64,000 nucleotides of DNA, taken from positions 1 to 64,000 of the forward strand of contig JAZQEG010000017.1 of assembly GCA_045538875.1 (NCBI GenBank), read 5' to 3'. Position numbers and translations under genes: made by a program. This stretch comes from RGIG4708 sp045538875. GTDB taxonomy: Bacteria; Bacillota; Clostridia; UMGS1810. Position 1 is the first letter of the stretch; each line of letters starts with the position of its first letter. Positions 54,467 to 62,776 of the stretch are shown in pieces. Below the pieces are notes generated by a model. It had not been told where the DNA came from, made no database searches, and was given only the letters and a program-made list of their open reading frames with translations.

Positions 54467-55651
54467 TTAATGGTGGAACAATCTCATATGTGTAAATGCC
54501 ATTACCATACCATGCTCATCGCAGCAATCGATAACTGCATCATCTCTCACAGAACCTCCCGGTTGCGCAATGTATTTTACACCGCTTTTTGCTACTCGTT
54601 CAATATTGTCGGAAAATGGGAAAAATGCATCCGAACCAACAACTGTGTTACAAAACTGTGAAAGATATTTTCTCTTTTCTTCCTTGGTAAACGGAGCAGG
54701 TTTTTCGGTAAAAATAGTTTGCCAAACACCGTCTTTTAACACATCTTCATAATCCTCTGAAATATACACATCAATTGTGTTATCTCTCTCAGGCCGTTTA
54801 ATCTCGGGTTTAAATGGCAGGTTAAGGACCTTTTCGCTCTGACGAAGATGCCAGTTGTCTGCCTTTGAGCCTGCAAGTCGTGTGCAGTGAATACGTGACT
54901 GCTGACCTGCACCAACACCGATTGCCTGACCATCCTCTGCATAGCATACAGAGTTTGACTGAGTGTATTTAAGAGTAATAAGAGCAATAATTAAATCTCT
55001 TTTTGCACTGTCTGGAAAATGTTTGTTTTTGGTAACAACATCATCAAGTACAGATTCATCAATTTTATAGTCATTTCTGCCCTGCTCAAATGTAATACCA
55101 AAAACTTGTTTACATTCTGTTTTTGCAGGTATGTAATCAGGGTCAATTTTAACAATGTTGTAGTTACCCTTCTTTTTAGCTTTAAGTATTTGCAATGCTT
55201 CGTCGTCATAGTCAGGAGCAATTATGCCATCAGAAACTTCACGGGCAATAAGCTTTGCTGTTGTAACATCGCATTTGTCGGAAAGGGCAATCCAGTCACC
55301 AAATGATGACATTCTGTCGGTACCTCTTGCTCTTGCATATGCAGTAGCAATTGGCGAATCGTCAAGGCCCTCTACATCATCCACAAAGCAAGCTTTTTTG
55401 AGTGCATCACTCATTTTGATGCCAACTGCAGCAGATGTGGGGCTTACATGTTTAAATGATGTGGCAGCAGGCATATTAAGAGCTGCTTTGAGCTCCGATA
55501 CAAGTTGCCAGCTGTTAAATGCATCAAGAAAATTAATATATCCTGGTCTGCCACCCAGTATTTTGATAGGGAGTTCTTCCCCGTTTGCCATATATATTTT
55601 TGACGGTTTTTGGTTGGGGTTGCAACCGTACTTAAGTTCAAATTCTTTCAT
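54467..55651 (-). CDS. purH: AICAR transformylase without cyclohydrolase domain
   Basis: A 394-residue AICAR formyltransferase that transfers the formyl group from 10-formyl-THF to AICAR. KYGCNPNQKPSKIY, NFLDAFNSWQLVSEL and SFKHVSPTSAAVG (Lys-His catalytic pair) belong to the C-terminal half of PurH; AQPGGSVRDDAVI and THMRLFHH close it. The N-terminal IMP cyclohydrolase domain of normal PurH (about 200 residues) is missing, and the next gene upstream supplies that step as a PurO-type enzyme. I chose ATG 55651, after AAAGGA, over the ATG at 55672, which adds seven foreign residues. Confidence 0.93.
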   Translation of the reverse strand: MKEFELKYGCNPNQKPSKIYMANGEELPIKILGGRPGYINFLDAFNSWQLVSELKAALNMPAATSFKHVSPTSAAVGIKMSDALKKACFVDDVEGLDDSPIATAYARARGTDRMSSFGDWIALSDKCDVTTAKLIAREVSDGIIAPDYDDEALQILKAKKKGNYNIVKIDPDYIPAKTECKQVFGITFEQGRNDYKIDESVLDDVVTKNKHFPDSAKRDLIIALITLKYTQSNSVCYAEDGQAIGVGAGQQSRIHCTRLAGSKADNWHLRQSEKVLNLPFKPEIKRPERDNTIDVYISEDYEDVLKDGVWQTIFTEKPAPFTKEEKRKYLSQFCNTVVGSDAFFPFSDNIERVAKSGVKYIAQPGGSVRDDAVIDCCDEHGMVMAFTHMRLFHH

Positions 55652-55675
55652 GTTGATGTTTTCCTTTCTCAAGGG

Positions 55676-56398
55676 TTATTTTTGATTTTTGTTTATCATT
55701 CTGCTCTCTACATTGCCTGTTTTAAGGTCAATGTATCTTACATAAAGCGAAATTTTATTGTCTGCATTTAAGCTTTGCCAAATATCGTTGGTAAATGCGT
55801 CAATATCATTTGGAACAGCTACTCTTTCGGGTTCACCAACAAATGTAGGTATTGGGTTGCCGTCACAAACATATGTGTGCAAAAAGTGGCCAATGCCGTT
55901 AAGCGATGCATAACTAAATGTAAATCTATTGCATGCACTGCCATTTTGGTCTGCACTTTTTAAAATACTCATTTTGTATGTAAAATCATTTTCATCAAAA
56001 GTAAGCATTGCACTTATACGAGGTGTAAAGTTGGGACAGTCGGGCTCAAACTCTCTTGTTTGCAAAGCATCCTCAAACGAGGCTCCATCTGCAACAAAAT
56101 TATATATTGTGTCTGTCTGGTCGCCATTGGTAACAATAAGGTTGTTATCTATTACTTTAATTGGGGAATATATTATAAGTGAAGGGTCCTCCACCTTTGA
56201 TTCGTCAAAAGGATATATTGTTACATTTTCACCCTCTTCAACAAATACTCTGTTTCGGCTGTTTTCGCTTCTGCCCATAATAAAATATGCAATGGCAGCA
56301 CTTTTTCCGTCTTCGCTTTTGCCAACAACAATGCCTCTGCCTGCATATGTATTATTTTTAAGAAGCTCGGCCAAATTGTCTATTTTATATACATTCAT
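55676..56398 (-). CDS. purO: IMP cyclohydrolase, PurO type
   Basis: A 240-residue protein of the archaeal-type IMP cyclohydrolase family (PurO), which closes FAICAR to IMP. Recognisable stretches are YAGRGIVVGKSEDGKSAAIAYFIMGRSENSRNR (Arg-rich active-site region, about residues 18-50; the part GRSENSRNR is most typical), FEPDCPNFTPRIS, and NGIGHFLHTYVCDGNPIPTF. The family is common in Archaea and also known in Clostridia. Its position next to a cyclohydrolase-less AICAR transformylase supports the role. It follows purN by 2 bases. Confidence 0.9.
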   Translation of the reverse strand: MNVYKIDNLAELLKNNTYAGRGIVVGKSEDGKSAAIAYFIMGRSENSRNRVFVEEGENVTIYPFDESKVEDPSLIIYSPIKVIDNNLIVTNGDQTDTIYNFVADGASFEDALQTREFEPDCPNFTPRISAMLTFDENDFTYKMSILKSADQNGSACNRFTFSYASLNGIGHFLHTYVCDGNPIPTFVGEPERVAVPNDIDAFTNDIWQSLNADNKISLYVRYIDLKTGNVESRMINKNQK

Positions 56399-56400
56399 AG

Positions 56401-57009
56401 CTATACCTCTTTCGATTTTGTTATATCATTGGATACTTTTTGTACCGCCTGTGGCAAAATAACCCATTCTGCCTGCTCCATAACTCTTTTTTGAAGTATT
56501 TCGGGGGTATCATTATCCAAAATTTGTACTGCTTTTTGTGCAATTATTTTGCCGCCATCGGGAATTTCATTAACAAAGTGAACTGTTGCACCGGTAACCT
56601 TAACTCCATATTTAAGCGCTGCCTCGTGTACATAAAGTCCGTAAAATCCTTTTCCGCAAAAAGACGGAATAAGTGACGGATGCACATTAAGTATTTTTTG
56701 AGGATACCTTTTGGTAAAGTCCTCGCTAAGTATGCACATAAAGCCAGCAAGCACAATTAAGTCGATATCATACTCATTTAAAACATCAATTATCCCCTGC
56801 TCAAATTCACTCTGAGTTTTGCCTTTGCGTGCAACTACTGTGCAGGGTATATTATTGTTTTTGGCGCGTTCAAGCGCGTATGCGTTGTCATTAGAAGCAA
56901 TTACAACGCTTACCTCGCCGCTGGTAATAATACCGCTACTTTGTGCGTCAATTATTGCCTGCAAATTTGTGCCGCCTCCCGAAACAAGTACGGCAATTTT
57001 AGCTAGCAT
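56401..57009 (-). CDS. purN: Phosphoribosylglycinamide formyltransferase
   Basis: A 202-residue GAR transformylase that uses 10-formyl-THF. The start KIAVLVSGGGTNLQAIIDA, the cluster IVLAGFMCILS and NVHPSLIPSFCGKGFYG (catalytic Asn-His) and GATVHFVNEIPDGGKIIAQ with the Asp near the end are present. The ATG overlaps the last bases of purM (stop at 57003-57005), so translation is coupled. It is folate dependent, unlike PurT. Confidence 0.97.
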   Translation of the reverse strand: MLAKIAVLVSGGGTNLQAIIDAQSSGIITSGEVSVVIASNDNAYALERAKNNNIPCTVVARKGKTQSEFEQGIIDVLNEYDIDLIVLAGFMCILSEDFTKRYPQKILNVHPSLIPSFCGKGFYGLYVHEAALKYGVKVTGATVHFVNEIPDGGKIIAQKAVQILDNDTPEILQKRVMEQAEWVILPQAVQKVSNDITKSKEV

Positions 57010-58043
57010 AAAACCACGCTTTCTTCACCTTTTACAATTTCGCCTATGATGTAAGCATCTTCGCCATTGGCTTTTAAAATTTGGATTGCTTTGTCTGCAT
57101 CCTCTTTGTTTACAACAATGCTCATACCAACACCCATATTGTATGTGTTAAACATATCTCTTTCGGGTATGTTGCCGCGTTTTGCAATAAGGTCAAATAT
57201 TGGAAGTACCTTTATCGAAGCTTTATTGATTTTTGCAGTAAAGCCATCAGGGATTGAACGCGGAATATTTTCGTAAAAGCCTCCTCCTGTGATATGAGAT
57301 ACTGCTTTAACAGTAACCTCGTCAAAAAGAGCAAGCATAGGCTTAACATAAATTTTTGTAGGTGTTAAAAGTGTTTCACCTATTGATTTGCCACCAAGCT
57401 CAGCACATGGAGATTTGATGTCGGCATTTTCTACATCAAAAACCTTGCGAACAAGCGAAAAACCATTTGAGTGAACACCGCTTGAAGGGAGAGCTATTAT
57501 AACATCACCCTCTTTAATTAATTTGTTATTAAGTACTTTATCTTTATCTACAACACCAACAGCAAAGCCTGCAAGGTCATATTCGTCTATTGGATAAAAC
57601 CCTGGCATTTCGGCAGTTTCGCCGCCAATAAGTGATGCTCCCGACTGTACGCAGCCCTCTGCAACGCCTGATACAATTTGCGCAATTTTTTCGGGGACAT
57701 TTTTGCCACAAGCTATATAATCAAGGAAAAACAGTGGTTTTGCACCACAGCAAATAATATCGTTTACACACATAGCAACACAATCAATACCAACTGTATC
57801 GTGTTTGTCCATAATAAATGCAAGCTTGAGCTTTGTACCAACACCATCGGTACCGCTAACAAGCACCGGCTTGGTAATTCCAGTCATATCAAGCTCAAAA
57901 AGACCGCCAAAACCGCCTATATCCGATGATGCACCGGCAGTAATTGTTCTGGCAATGTGTTTTTTCATAAGCTCTACAGCTTTGTAGCCTGCAGTAATAT
58001 CAACACCTGCTGCTGCGTAACTTTCACTTTTGCTATTGTTCAT
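57003..58043 (-). CDS. purM: Phosphoribosylformylglycinamidine cyclo-ligase
   Basis: A 346-residue AIR synthetase. YAAAGVDITAGYKAVELM, VSGTDGVGTKLKLA, GIDCVAMCVNDIICCGAKPLFF and GGETAEMPGFY are classical motifs, and HITGGGFYENIPR sits in the ATP-binding half. Length is normal. It starts 1 base after the purF stop in the purE-purF-purM-purN order. Confidence 0.98.
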   Translation of the reverse strand: MNNSKSESYAAAGVDITAGYKAVELMKKHIARTITAGASSDIGGFGGLFELDMTGITKPVLVSGTDGVGTKLKLAFIMDKHDTVGIDCVAMCVNDIICCGAKPLFFLDYIACGKNVPEKIAQIVSGVAEGCVQSGASLIGGETAEMPGFYPIDEYDLAGFAVGVVDKDKVLNNKLIKEGDVIIALPSSGVHSNGFSLVRKVFDVENADIKSPCAELGGKSIGETLLTPTKIYVKPMLALFDEVTVKAVSHITGGGFYENIPRSIPDGFTAKINKASIKVLPIFDLIAKRGNIPERDMFNTYNMGVGMSIVVNKEDADKAIQILKANGEDAYIIGEIVKGEESVVLC

Positions 58044-58044
58044 T

Positions 58045-59466
58045 TTAAATTCCTCTCTTTCGTTCGCTTATTTTATATTCGTATTTACTTTTTCCATCAA
58101 CTTTAGGTGATTCTGTTGGATAAACATTGGTAAAGCAACCATGGCAATAACCGCATCCGTTTTCTGTTTCGATTATTTTGCCTAAGTTTTCGATGCTCAA
58201 AAATCCAAGTGAATCAACATCAATAATTTTTTGCATTTCTTCAATGGTGTGATTTGCTGCTATAAGTACATCACGGGATGCAATATCAGTTCCATAATAA
58301 CACGGATTAAGGAATTGCGGTGCCGATGAGCGCATATGCACCTCTTTGGCACCTGCATCACGCAACAGTTTAACAATACGCGCGCTTGTGGTACCGCGGA
58401 CAATTGAATCGTCAACCAAAACAACTCTTTTGCCTTTTACAGTTTCCGAAACAACATTGAGTTTGATTTTAACCTTTTCCTCCCTTGCCTTTTGACCGGG
58501 ATCAATAAATGTTCTGCCAATGTATTTGTTTTTTATAAAACCAATTCCATAAGGTATACCCGATTGTTTTGAATAGCCGAGTGCCGCATCAAGCCCCGAA
58601 TCGGGTACGCCAATTACAACATCAGCCTCAACAGGCTGTTGCATTGCAAGATACCTTCCTGCGTTTAAACGGGCTTTATGAACACTGTATCCATCTACAA
58701 CAGAGTCTGGCCTTGCGGTGTACAAATATTCAAATATACAAATAGTTTTATTTTGCTTGTTACAGTGAGTTGTTATTGTTCTGATGCCGCCATCGGAGTC
58801 AAATACTACTATTTCACCAGGTTCGATATCTCTTATAAACTGTGCACCAACCGAATCAAGAGCACATGTTTCGGATGCAACAACATAGCTGCCCTCTTTG
58901 GTTATACCATAACACAACGGATGAAATCCATGAGGGTCACGCGCAGCAATGAGCTTGGTAGGCGACATTACAAGAAGTGAATATGAGCCTTTTAAACTAT
59001 ACATTGCCTGCTCGAGTGCCTCTTCTACCGATGGACACTTTATACGCTGCTTGGTAATAAGATATGCAATAACCTCAACATCACGGCGGCTGTGAAAAAT
59101 GGAACCTTCCATCTCAATTTCACGCCTGAGTTCATTTCCGTTTATAAGGCTGCCCTGATTTGCAAGAGCGTAGTGTCCGTTGTAATGGTTTACAATAACC
59201 GGTTGCGAATTGTGCACACCTCTGGTATTGTCGGCACCGTATCTGACATGACCAATTGCTGCATTACCCTCGCCAAGCTCATCGAGTACTCTGTGAGTAA
59301 ACACATCATTAACTATACCCTTTGCCTTGTGCGAGCGAAAAAGTCCGTCGTCACAAACAACTATACCACAGCTTTCCTGACCGCGATGCTGAAGTGCAAA
59401 CAAACCGTAGTATGTACTTGCTGCAACGTTGCAGGCTTCCTTTGCAATAATACCAAAAACACTCAT
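58045..59466 (-). CDS. purF: Amidophosphoribosyltransferase lacking the N-terminal glutaminase Cys
   Basis: A 473-residue PurF homologue, first enzyme of purine synthesis (PRPP to phosphoribosylamine). The PRPP loop VVLVDDSIVRGTTSARIV and the body YYGLFALQHRGQESCGIVV are clear. Cys residues in ICIFEYLYTARPDS, NPCYYGTD and GYCHGCF match Fe-S ligands of Bacillus PurF. The N-terminus is MSVFGI where active enzymes have CGVFGI or MCGIVGI. The nucleophile Cys1 is thus Met and the next Gly is Ser. The oxyanion motif usually reading HNGN is NQGS. A TAA lies six bases upstream in frame and GGAAGGAG precedes the ATG, so no longer N-terminus exists. It may use free ammonia or be helped by another glutaminase. 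Confidence 0.88.
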   Translation of the reverse strand: MSVFGIIAKEACNVAASTYYGLFALQHRGQESCGIVVCDDGLFRSHKAKGIVNDVFTHRVLDELGEGNAAIGHVRYGADNTRGVHNSQPVIVNHYNGHYALANQGSLINGNELRREIEMEGSIFHSRRDVEVIAYLITKQRIKCPSVEEALEQAMYSLKGSYSLLVMSPTKLIAARDPHGFHPLCYGITKEGSYVVASETCALDSVGAQFIRDIEPGEIVVFDSDGGIRTITTHCNKQNKTICIFEYLYTARPDSVVDGYSVHKARLNAGRYLAMQQPVEADVVIGVPDSGLDAALGYSKQSGIPYGIGFIKNKYIGRTFIDPGQKAREEKVKIKLNVVSETVKGKRVVLVDDSIVRGTTSARIVKLLRDAGAKEVHMRSSAPQFLNPCYYGTDIASRDVLIAANHTIEEMQKIIDVDSLGFLSIENLGKIIETENGCGYCHGCFTNVYPTESPKVDGKSKYEYKISERKRGI

Positions 59467-59558
59467 AAATTACTCCTTCCGCGAAATAGGTTTCGCTTAA
59501 TCAAATATGTTTAAATTAAATGGAATAAGCGGAATATTAAATTCCGCTTGTATAGATA

Positions 59559-60053
59559 TTAAAAATTATATGTATCCTCTATTTCTTTATTTTTATCAAG
59601 GACATTTTGTGTTGCTTTACTTCTAAAATCGGCATATTTTTGTGCAAGAGCCTCATCACCGATAGCAAGCATCTGTATTGCCAAAAGTGCCGCATTTTGT
59701 GCACCGTTTATTGCAACAGTAGCCACAGGCATACCGCTTGGCATCTGAACTGTAGACAAGAGCGCATCAAAACCGTCAAGCGTGGTTGACTTAACTGGAA
59801 TACCTATTACAGGCAATATTGTATTTGCAGCAACTGCTCCTGCAAGGTGAGCCGCCATACCTGCTGCAGCAATAATTACACCAAATCCGTTATTCTTGGC
59901 ATTGGCTGTAAACTGTTGTGCCTCAACAGGTGTACGATGAGCAGAATACACATGCACCTCAAATGGTACATCAAAATCTTTAAGTGTATTTATTGCTTTT
60001 TCAACAACAGGCAAATCACTTGCACTACCCATAATAATTGCAACTTTTTTCAT
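59559..60053 (-). CDS. purE: N5-carboxyaminoimidazole ribonucleotide mutase, class I
   Basis: A 164-residue PurE that moves the carboxyl group of N5-CAIR to give CAIR. KKVAIIMGSASDLPVVEKA holds the phosphate-binding Ser and Asp, VHVYSAHRTP the conserved His, and IIAAAGMAAHLAGAVAA the active-site loop. No purK is seen in this operon, so either CO2 is used directly, purK lies elsewhere, or this is a class II-like use. ATG 60053 is chosen with GGAGGT upstream. The longer ATG at 60155 would translate through the riboswitch and is rejected. It is the first gene of the operon. Confidence 0.96.
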   Translation of the reverse strand: MKKVAIIMGSASDLPVVEKAINTLKDFDVPFEVHVYSAHRTPVEAQQFTANAKNNGFGVIIAAAGMAAHLAGAVAANTILPVIGIPVKSTTLDGFDALLSTVQMPSGMPVATVAINGAQNAALLAIQMLAIGDEALAQKYADFRSKATQNVLDKNKEIEDTYNF

Positions 60054-60068
60054 AATGTTACCTCCATA

Positions 60069-60109
60069 AAAATACAAAAGGACACACCTATGCATAATAG
60101 ATGTGCCCA
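60069..60109 (-). terminator. Regulatory terminator of the ZTP riboswitch
   Basis: An 11-bp stem (60080-60090 with 60098-60108, GGGCACATCTA on the minus strand, two G-T pairs) is followed by TTTTGTATTTTT. Its left arm includes the conserved GGGC of the aptamer, so aptamer folding and termination exclude each other. Confidence 0.88.
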
Positions 60110-60196
60110 GACGGTCGACAAATAAATTCTCTGCTCCTTTGCGGTTATCCGCCAAGCACCACCATAGCTTATGGTTAACTCTTTCCGTCAGTTACA
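60098..60196 (-). promoter_or_regulatory. ZTP (pfl motif) riboswitch of the purine operon
   Basis: On the minus strand the leader has the pfl-motif landmarks: AACTGACGG near the 5' end (about 60185-60193), GTTAACCA, a variable hairpin region with GGCGGATAACCGC, and GACCGTCTGGGCA (60104-60116). CCGTC pairs with GACGG to give the pseudoknot-like closing element. These are hallmarks of the riboswitch that binds ZTP/ZMP and turns on purine and folate genes when 10-formyl-THF is short. A terminator overlaps its 3' side and purE follows. The genes downstream (purH-type transformylase, fhs) fit the ligand exactly. Confidence 0.9.
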
Positions 60197-60210
60197 GAAA
60201 ATACAAGATT

Positions 60211-60239
60211 ATTATATCAAACTGCCTCAAAATTGTCAA
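60211..60239 (-). promoter_or_regulatory. Consensus SigA promoter of the purine operon
   Basis: TTGACA (60234-60239) and TATAAT (60211-60216) on the minus strand with 17 bases between them. Transcription would start near 60204, just before the riboswitch. I see no PurR box. Confidence 0.88.
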
Positions 60240-60344
60240 CAATTTAAGCTATTTTAAGACAAATTTTTAAAATTAATAACTGTATTTACCAACTATTTGG
60301 TTATAATCAACTAAAACAATTTTGAAAACGGATTTTTAATGCGT

Positions 60345-60389
60345 ATATTTAAAAGCAGAAACGAAAAATTCGTTTCTGCCTTTAAATAT
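60345..60389 (-). terminator. Long inverted repeat, terminator of the PqqD-like gene
   Basis: Two 21-base arms (60345-60365 and 60369-60389) are complementary except for one pair; the inner core is GCAGAAACGAA. On the minus strand T residues follow the GC-rich part. It lies 15 bases after the PqqD-like gene. Confidence 0.75.
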
Positions 60390-60403
60390 CAATTATCGAA
60401 AAT

Positions 60404-60751
60404 TTACTTCCACTGTATAAATTTGTAGCTGTCCATTATCTGAAAAAATTTTGAAAGTCTTTCATAAAGAGGCTCGCTTTTTTGGCCAAATTTATTTTTA
60501 ACAAGCTTTCCAATTTCAAAAATACTGCGTTTTCCATCAGCACACAAAACAGAGTAGCTCCCAAGCTCATCAAGATGTATATAACTAACCTTAGGTTTAA
60601 AAAACAGTATTTGTGCAATGCGGTTAATAATACCTTTGTTATGGATTTGAAGTGTTACTATTCCATCATCGTCTGCCTTGTACTCTATACTGCTGCTCAC
60701 AAGCGGTATTTTGTCAAGATAGTTTTGGCTGTTTGCTTTACTTTTTTTCAT
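60404..60751 (-). CDS. PqqD-like (RRE-fold) protein
   Basis: A 115-residue protein whose second half (YIHLDELGSYSVLCADGKRSIFEIGKLV and onward, about residues 56-110; core LDELGSYSVLCADGKRS) follows the PqqD/RRE pattern of three beta strands and three helices, with LYERLSKFFQIM as the last helix. PqqD domains bind peptide precursors of modified natural products, but many stand-alone clostridial homologues have no peptide nearby. It starts 3 bases after the OPT transporter, so both are on one transcript. No radical SAM enzyme or precursor peptide is seen. A role with an imported or exported peptide is an inference. Confidence 0.75.
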   Translation of the reverse strand: MKKSKANSQNYLDKIPLVSSSIEYKADDDGIVTLQIHNKGIINRIAQILFFKPKVSYIHLDELGSYSVLCADGKRSIFEIGKLVKNKFGQKSEPLYERLSKFFQIMDSYKFIQWK

Positions 60752-60754
60752 GGT

Positions 60755-62668
60755 TTATTTACCTAAATTGCTTCTTTTTTTGAGCAATGAAAATTTAACA
60801 ACAGTAAATATTGTTATTGCAAAAAGTACAAGGCTAAGAACATTTGCTACACCTGCTGGTAATGAAAGCACTGCAGATATATCAATAACATTACTAATGC
60901 CAAATACAGCAAATATTGCAAGTATAATACCAACAATACCCTCGCCTGCAATCATACCCGAACAAAAGAGGATACCATCGTTGATGATGTTTTTCTTGGT
61001 AGTTTCGTCTTTTTTGAGTTTTTCAAATACAAGGCGAACAAGACCGCCCACCATAATGCATGCATTAAGCTGTACAGGGAGATACACACCAATTGCAAAC
61101 GGAAGTACAGGAATGCCTACAACCTCAACAACAATTGCAATAAACACACCAATGAAAACAAGTGTCCAAGGCAGGTTTGCATTCATAACACCTTCGATAA
61201 TCATCTTCATAAGGGTGGCTTGAGGAGCCGCGAGCTCTTCGGAACCAAAGCCCCACGCAGAATCAAGAAGGTAAAGTGTACCGCCTATTGCAAGAGCTGA
61301 TGCTGCAACACCAATAATTTCACCAATCTGTTGTTTTTTAGGTGTTGCGCCCAAAAGGTAACCGGTTTTTAAATCCTGTGATGTGTCGCCCGAAATGGCT
61401 GCAATAATACAAATAATAGAGCCTATTGCTATAGCAGCCTGCATACCCTGAGCACCAACTTCACCTGTTAATTTAAGCACAAGTGTTGCAATAAGCAGTG
61501 TTGCAATTGCCATACCCGAAACAGGGTTGTTACTGCTGCCTACCAAGCCAACCATTCGTGACGAAACAGTTGCAAAAAAGAATCCAAATACAACAACTAT
61601 TATTGCACCAATAGGTGAAACAGGAATTGCAGGAACAAGCCACACAAGAATTGTAAGCAATACAATTACTGCAATAACAGTTTTCATGCTCAAATCCTTT
61701 TCGGTACGGAGTGTTGACGAAGCACCTGCAACAGACATACCCTTCATGGCTCCTGCAAATGTAGATAATATAAGAGGAAGTGACTTAATAAGGCTTATAA
61801 TACCTCCGGCAGCAAGTGCTCCTGCACCAATGTATCGAATATATGTGCCCCATATTGCACCAGCGCCTCCATCGGCAAACAAATTGCCAATTGTGTCTGT
61901 ACCGGGATACATAACAATATTTTCACCAAACAAAACAATAAGCGGTATAATTACAAGCCAGCTGAGCACTCCGCCTGCAAACATATACGAAGATATACGC
62001 GGACCGCAAATGTAACCAACGCTCATAACTGCAGGATAAATTTGTGTGCCGATCTCGCCTGCATATCCTTTAACCCTGAGAGACACTTCACCAGGAACTG
62101 CCTTAAGGCCATCTATAATAAATTTAAACAAAGCTGCAAAGCCCATACCTGCAAATACTGTGCCTGCATTGGCACCACCCTCTTCACCCGCAAGAAGAAC
62201 CTCTGCACAGGCAGTACCTTCGGGGTAAGGGAGTATGCCGTGCTCTTTTACAATAAGTGCATTACGCAGCGGCACCATAAAAAATACACCAAGAAGACCG
62301 CCAATCAAAGCAATAAGTGTAATTTCCAAAATACCGGGTTTTTGCATTACACCCTCCTGCGCCCACAAAAACAGTGCAGGAATTGTAAATATAGCACCAG
62401 CAGCTACAGATTCACCAGCTGAACCCACAGTTTGTACAATATTACTTTCGAGGATAGAATTTTTGCGCATAATTACTCTGATTACGCCCATTGATATAAC
62501 AGCTGCAGGAATTGATGCAGAAACTGTCATACCAACACGCAGTCCAAGATATGCATTGGCAGCACCAAAAACAACCGCAAGTATAATTCCCATTACTATA
62601 GATGTAACAGTTAGCTCGGGTGTTAGTCTCTCGGCGGGAATATATGGTTTAAAATTTTTGTTTTCCAT
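60755..62668 (-). CDS. OPT-family oligopeptide transporter
   Basis: A 637-residue integral membrane protein of the OPT family (prokaryotic EspB-like group), with about 14-16 hydrophobic segments. The opening PYIPAERLTPELTVTSIVMGI, LGLRVGMTVSASIPAAVISMG, the intracellular loop ILPYPEGTACAEVLLAGEEG and GDTSQDLKTGYLLGATPKKQQ are characteristic. Substrates of bacterial members are peptides or metal chelates and are rarely known. The Asp-Leu-Lys-Thr-Gly loop is strongly conserved. AGGAG lies close to the ATG. It is followed by the PqqD-like gene. Confidence 0.93.
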   Translation of the reverse strand: MENKNFKPYIPAERLTPELTVTSIVMGIILAVVFGAANAYLGLRVGMTVSASIPAAVISMGVIRVIMRKNSILESNIVQTVGSAGESVAAGAIFTIPALFLWAQEGVMQKPGILEITLIALIGGLLGVFFMVPLRNALIVKEHGILPYPEGTACAEVLLAGEEGGANAGTVFAGMGFAALFKFIIDGLKAVPGEVSLRVKGYAGEIGTQIYPAVMSVGYICGPRISSYMFAGGVLSWLVIIPLIVLFGENIVMYPGTDTIGNLFADGGAGAIWGTYIRYIGAGALAAGGIISLIKSLPLILSTFAGAMKGMSVAGASSTLRTEKDLSMKTVIAVIVLLTILVWLVPAIPVSPIGAIIVVVFGFFFATVSSRMVGLVGSSNNPVSGMAIATLLIATLVLKLTGEVGAQGMQAAIAIGSIICIIAAISGDTSQDLKTGYLLGATPKKQQIGEIIGVAASALAIGGTLYLLDSAWGFGSEELAAPQATLMKMIIEGVMNANLPWTLVFIGVFIAIVVEVVGIPVLPFAIGVYLPVQLNACIMVGGLVRLVFEKLKKDETTKKNIINDGILFCSGMIAGEGIVGIILAIFAVFGISNVIDISAVLSLPAGVANVLSLVLFAITIFTVVKFSLLKKRSNLGK

Positions 62669-62704
62669 ATTTTTCTCCTTTCGTACATAAACATATACAG
62701 TAGA

Positions 62705-62733
62705 ATATTACCATATTTTTGTACCTTTTTCAA
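62705..62733 (-). promoter_or_regulatory. SigA-type promoter of the OPT-PqqD-like operon
   Basis: TTGAAA (62728-62733) and TAATAT (62705-62710) on the minus strand, 17 bases apart. Confidence 0.6.
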
Positions 62734-62776
62734 TAGTAAATTGCAACAAATAAAATCAATTTATTCATAAAACATA

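Noticed and set aside
60054..60155. 34-residue N-terminal extension of PurE
   Set aside because: It would translate through the riboswitch 3' part and terminator; ATG 60053 has a proper ribosome-binding site and the family start.
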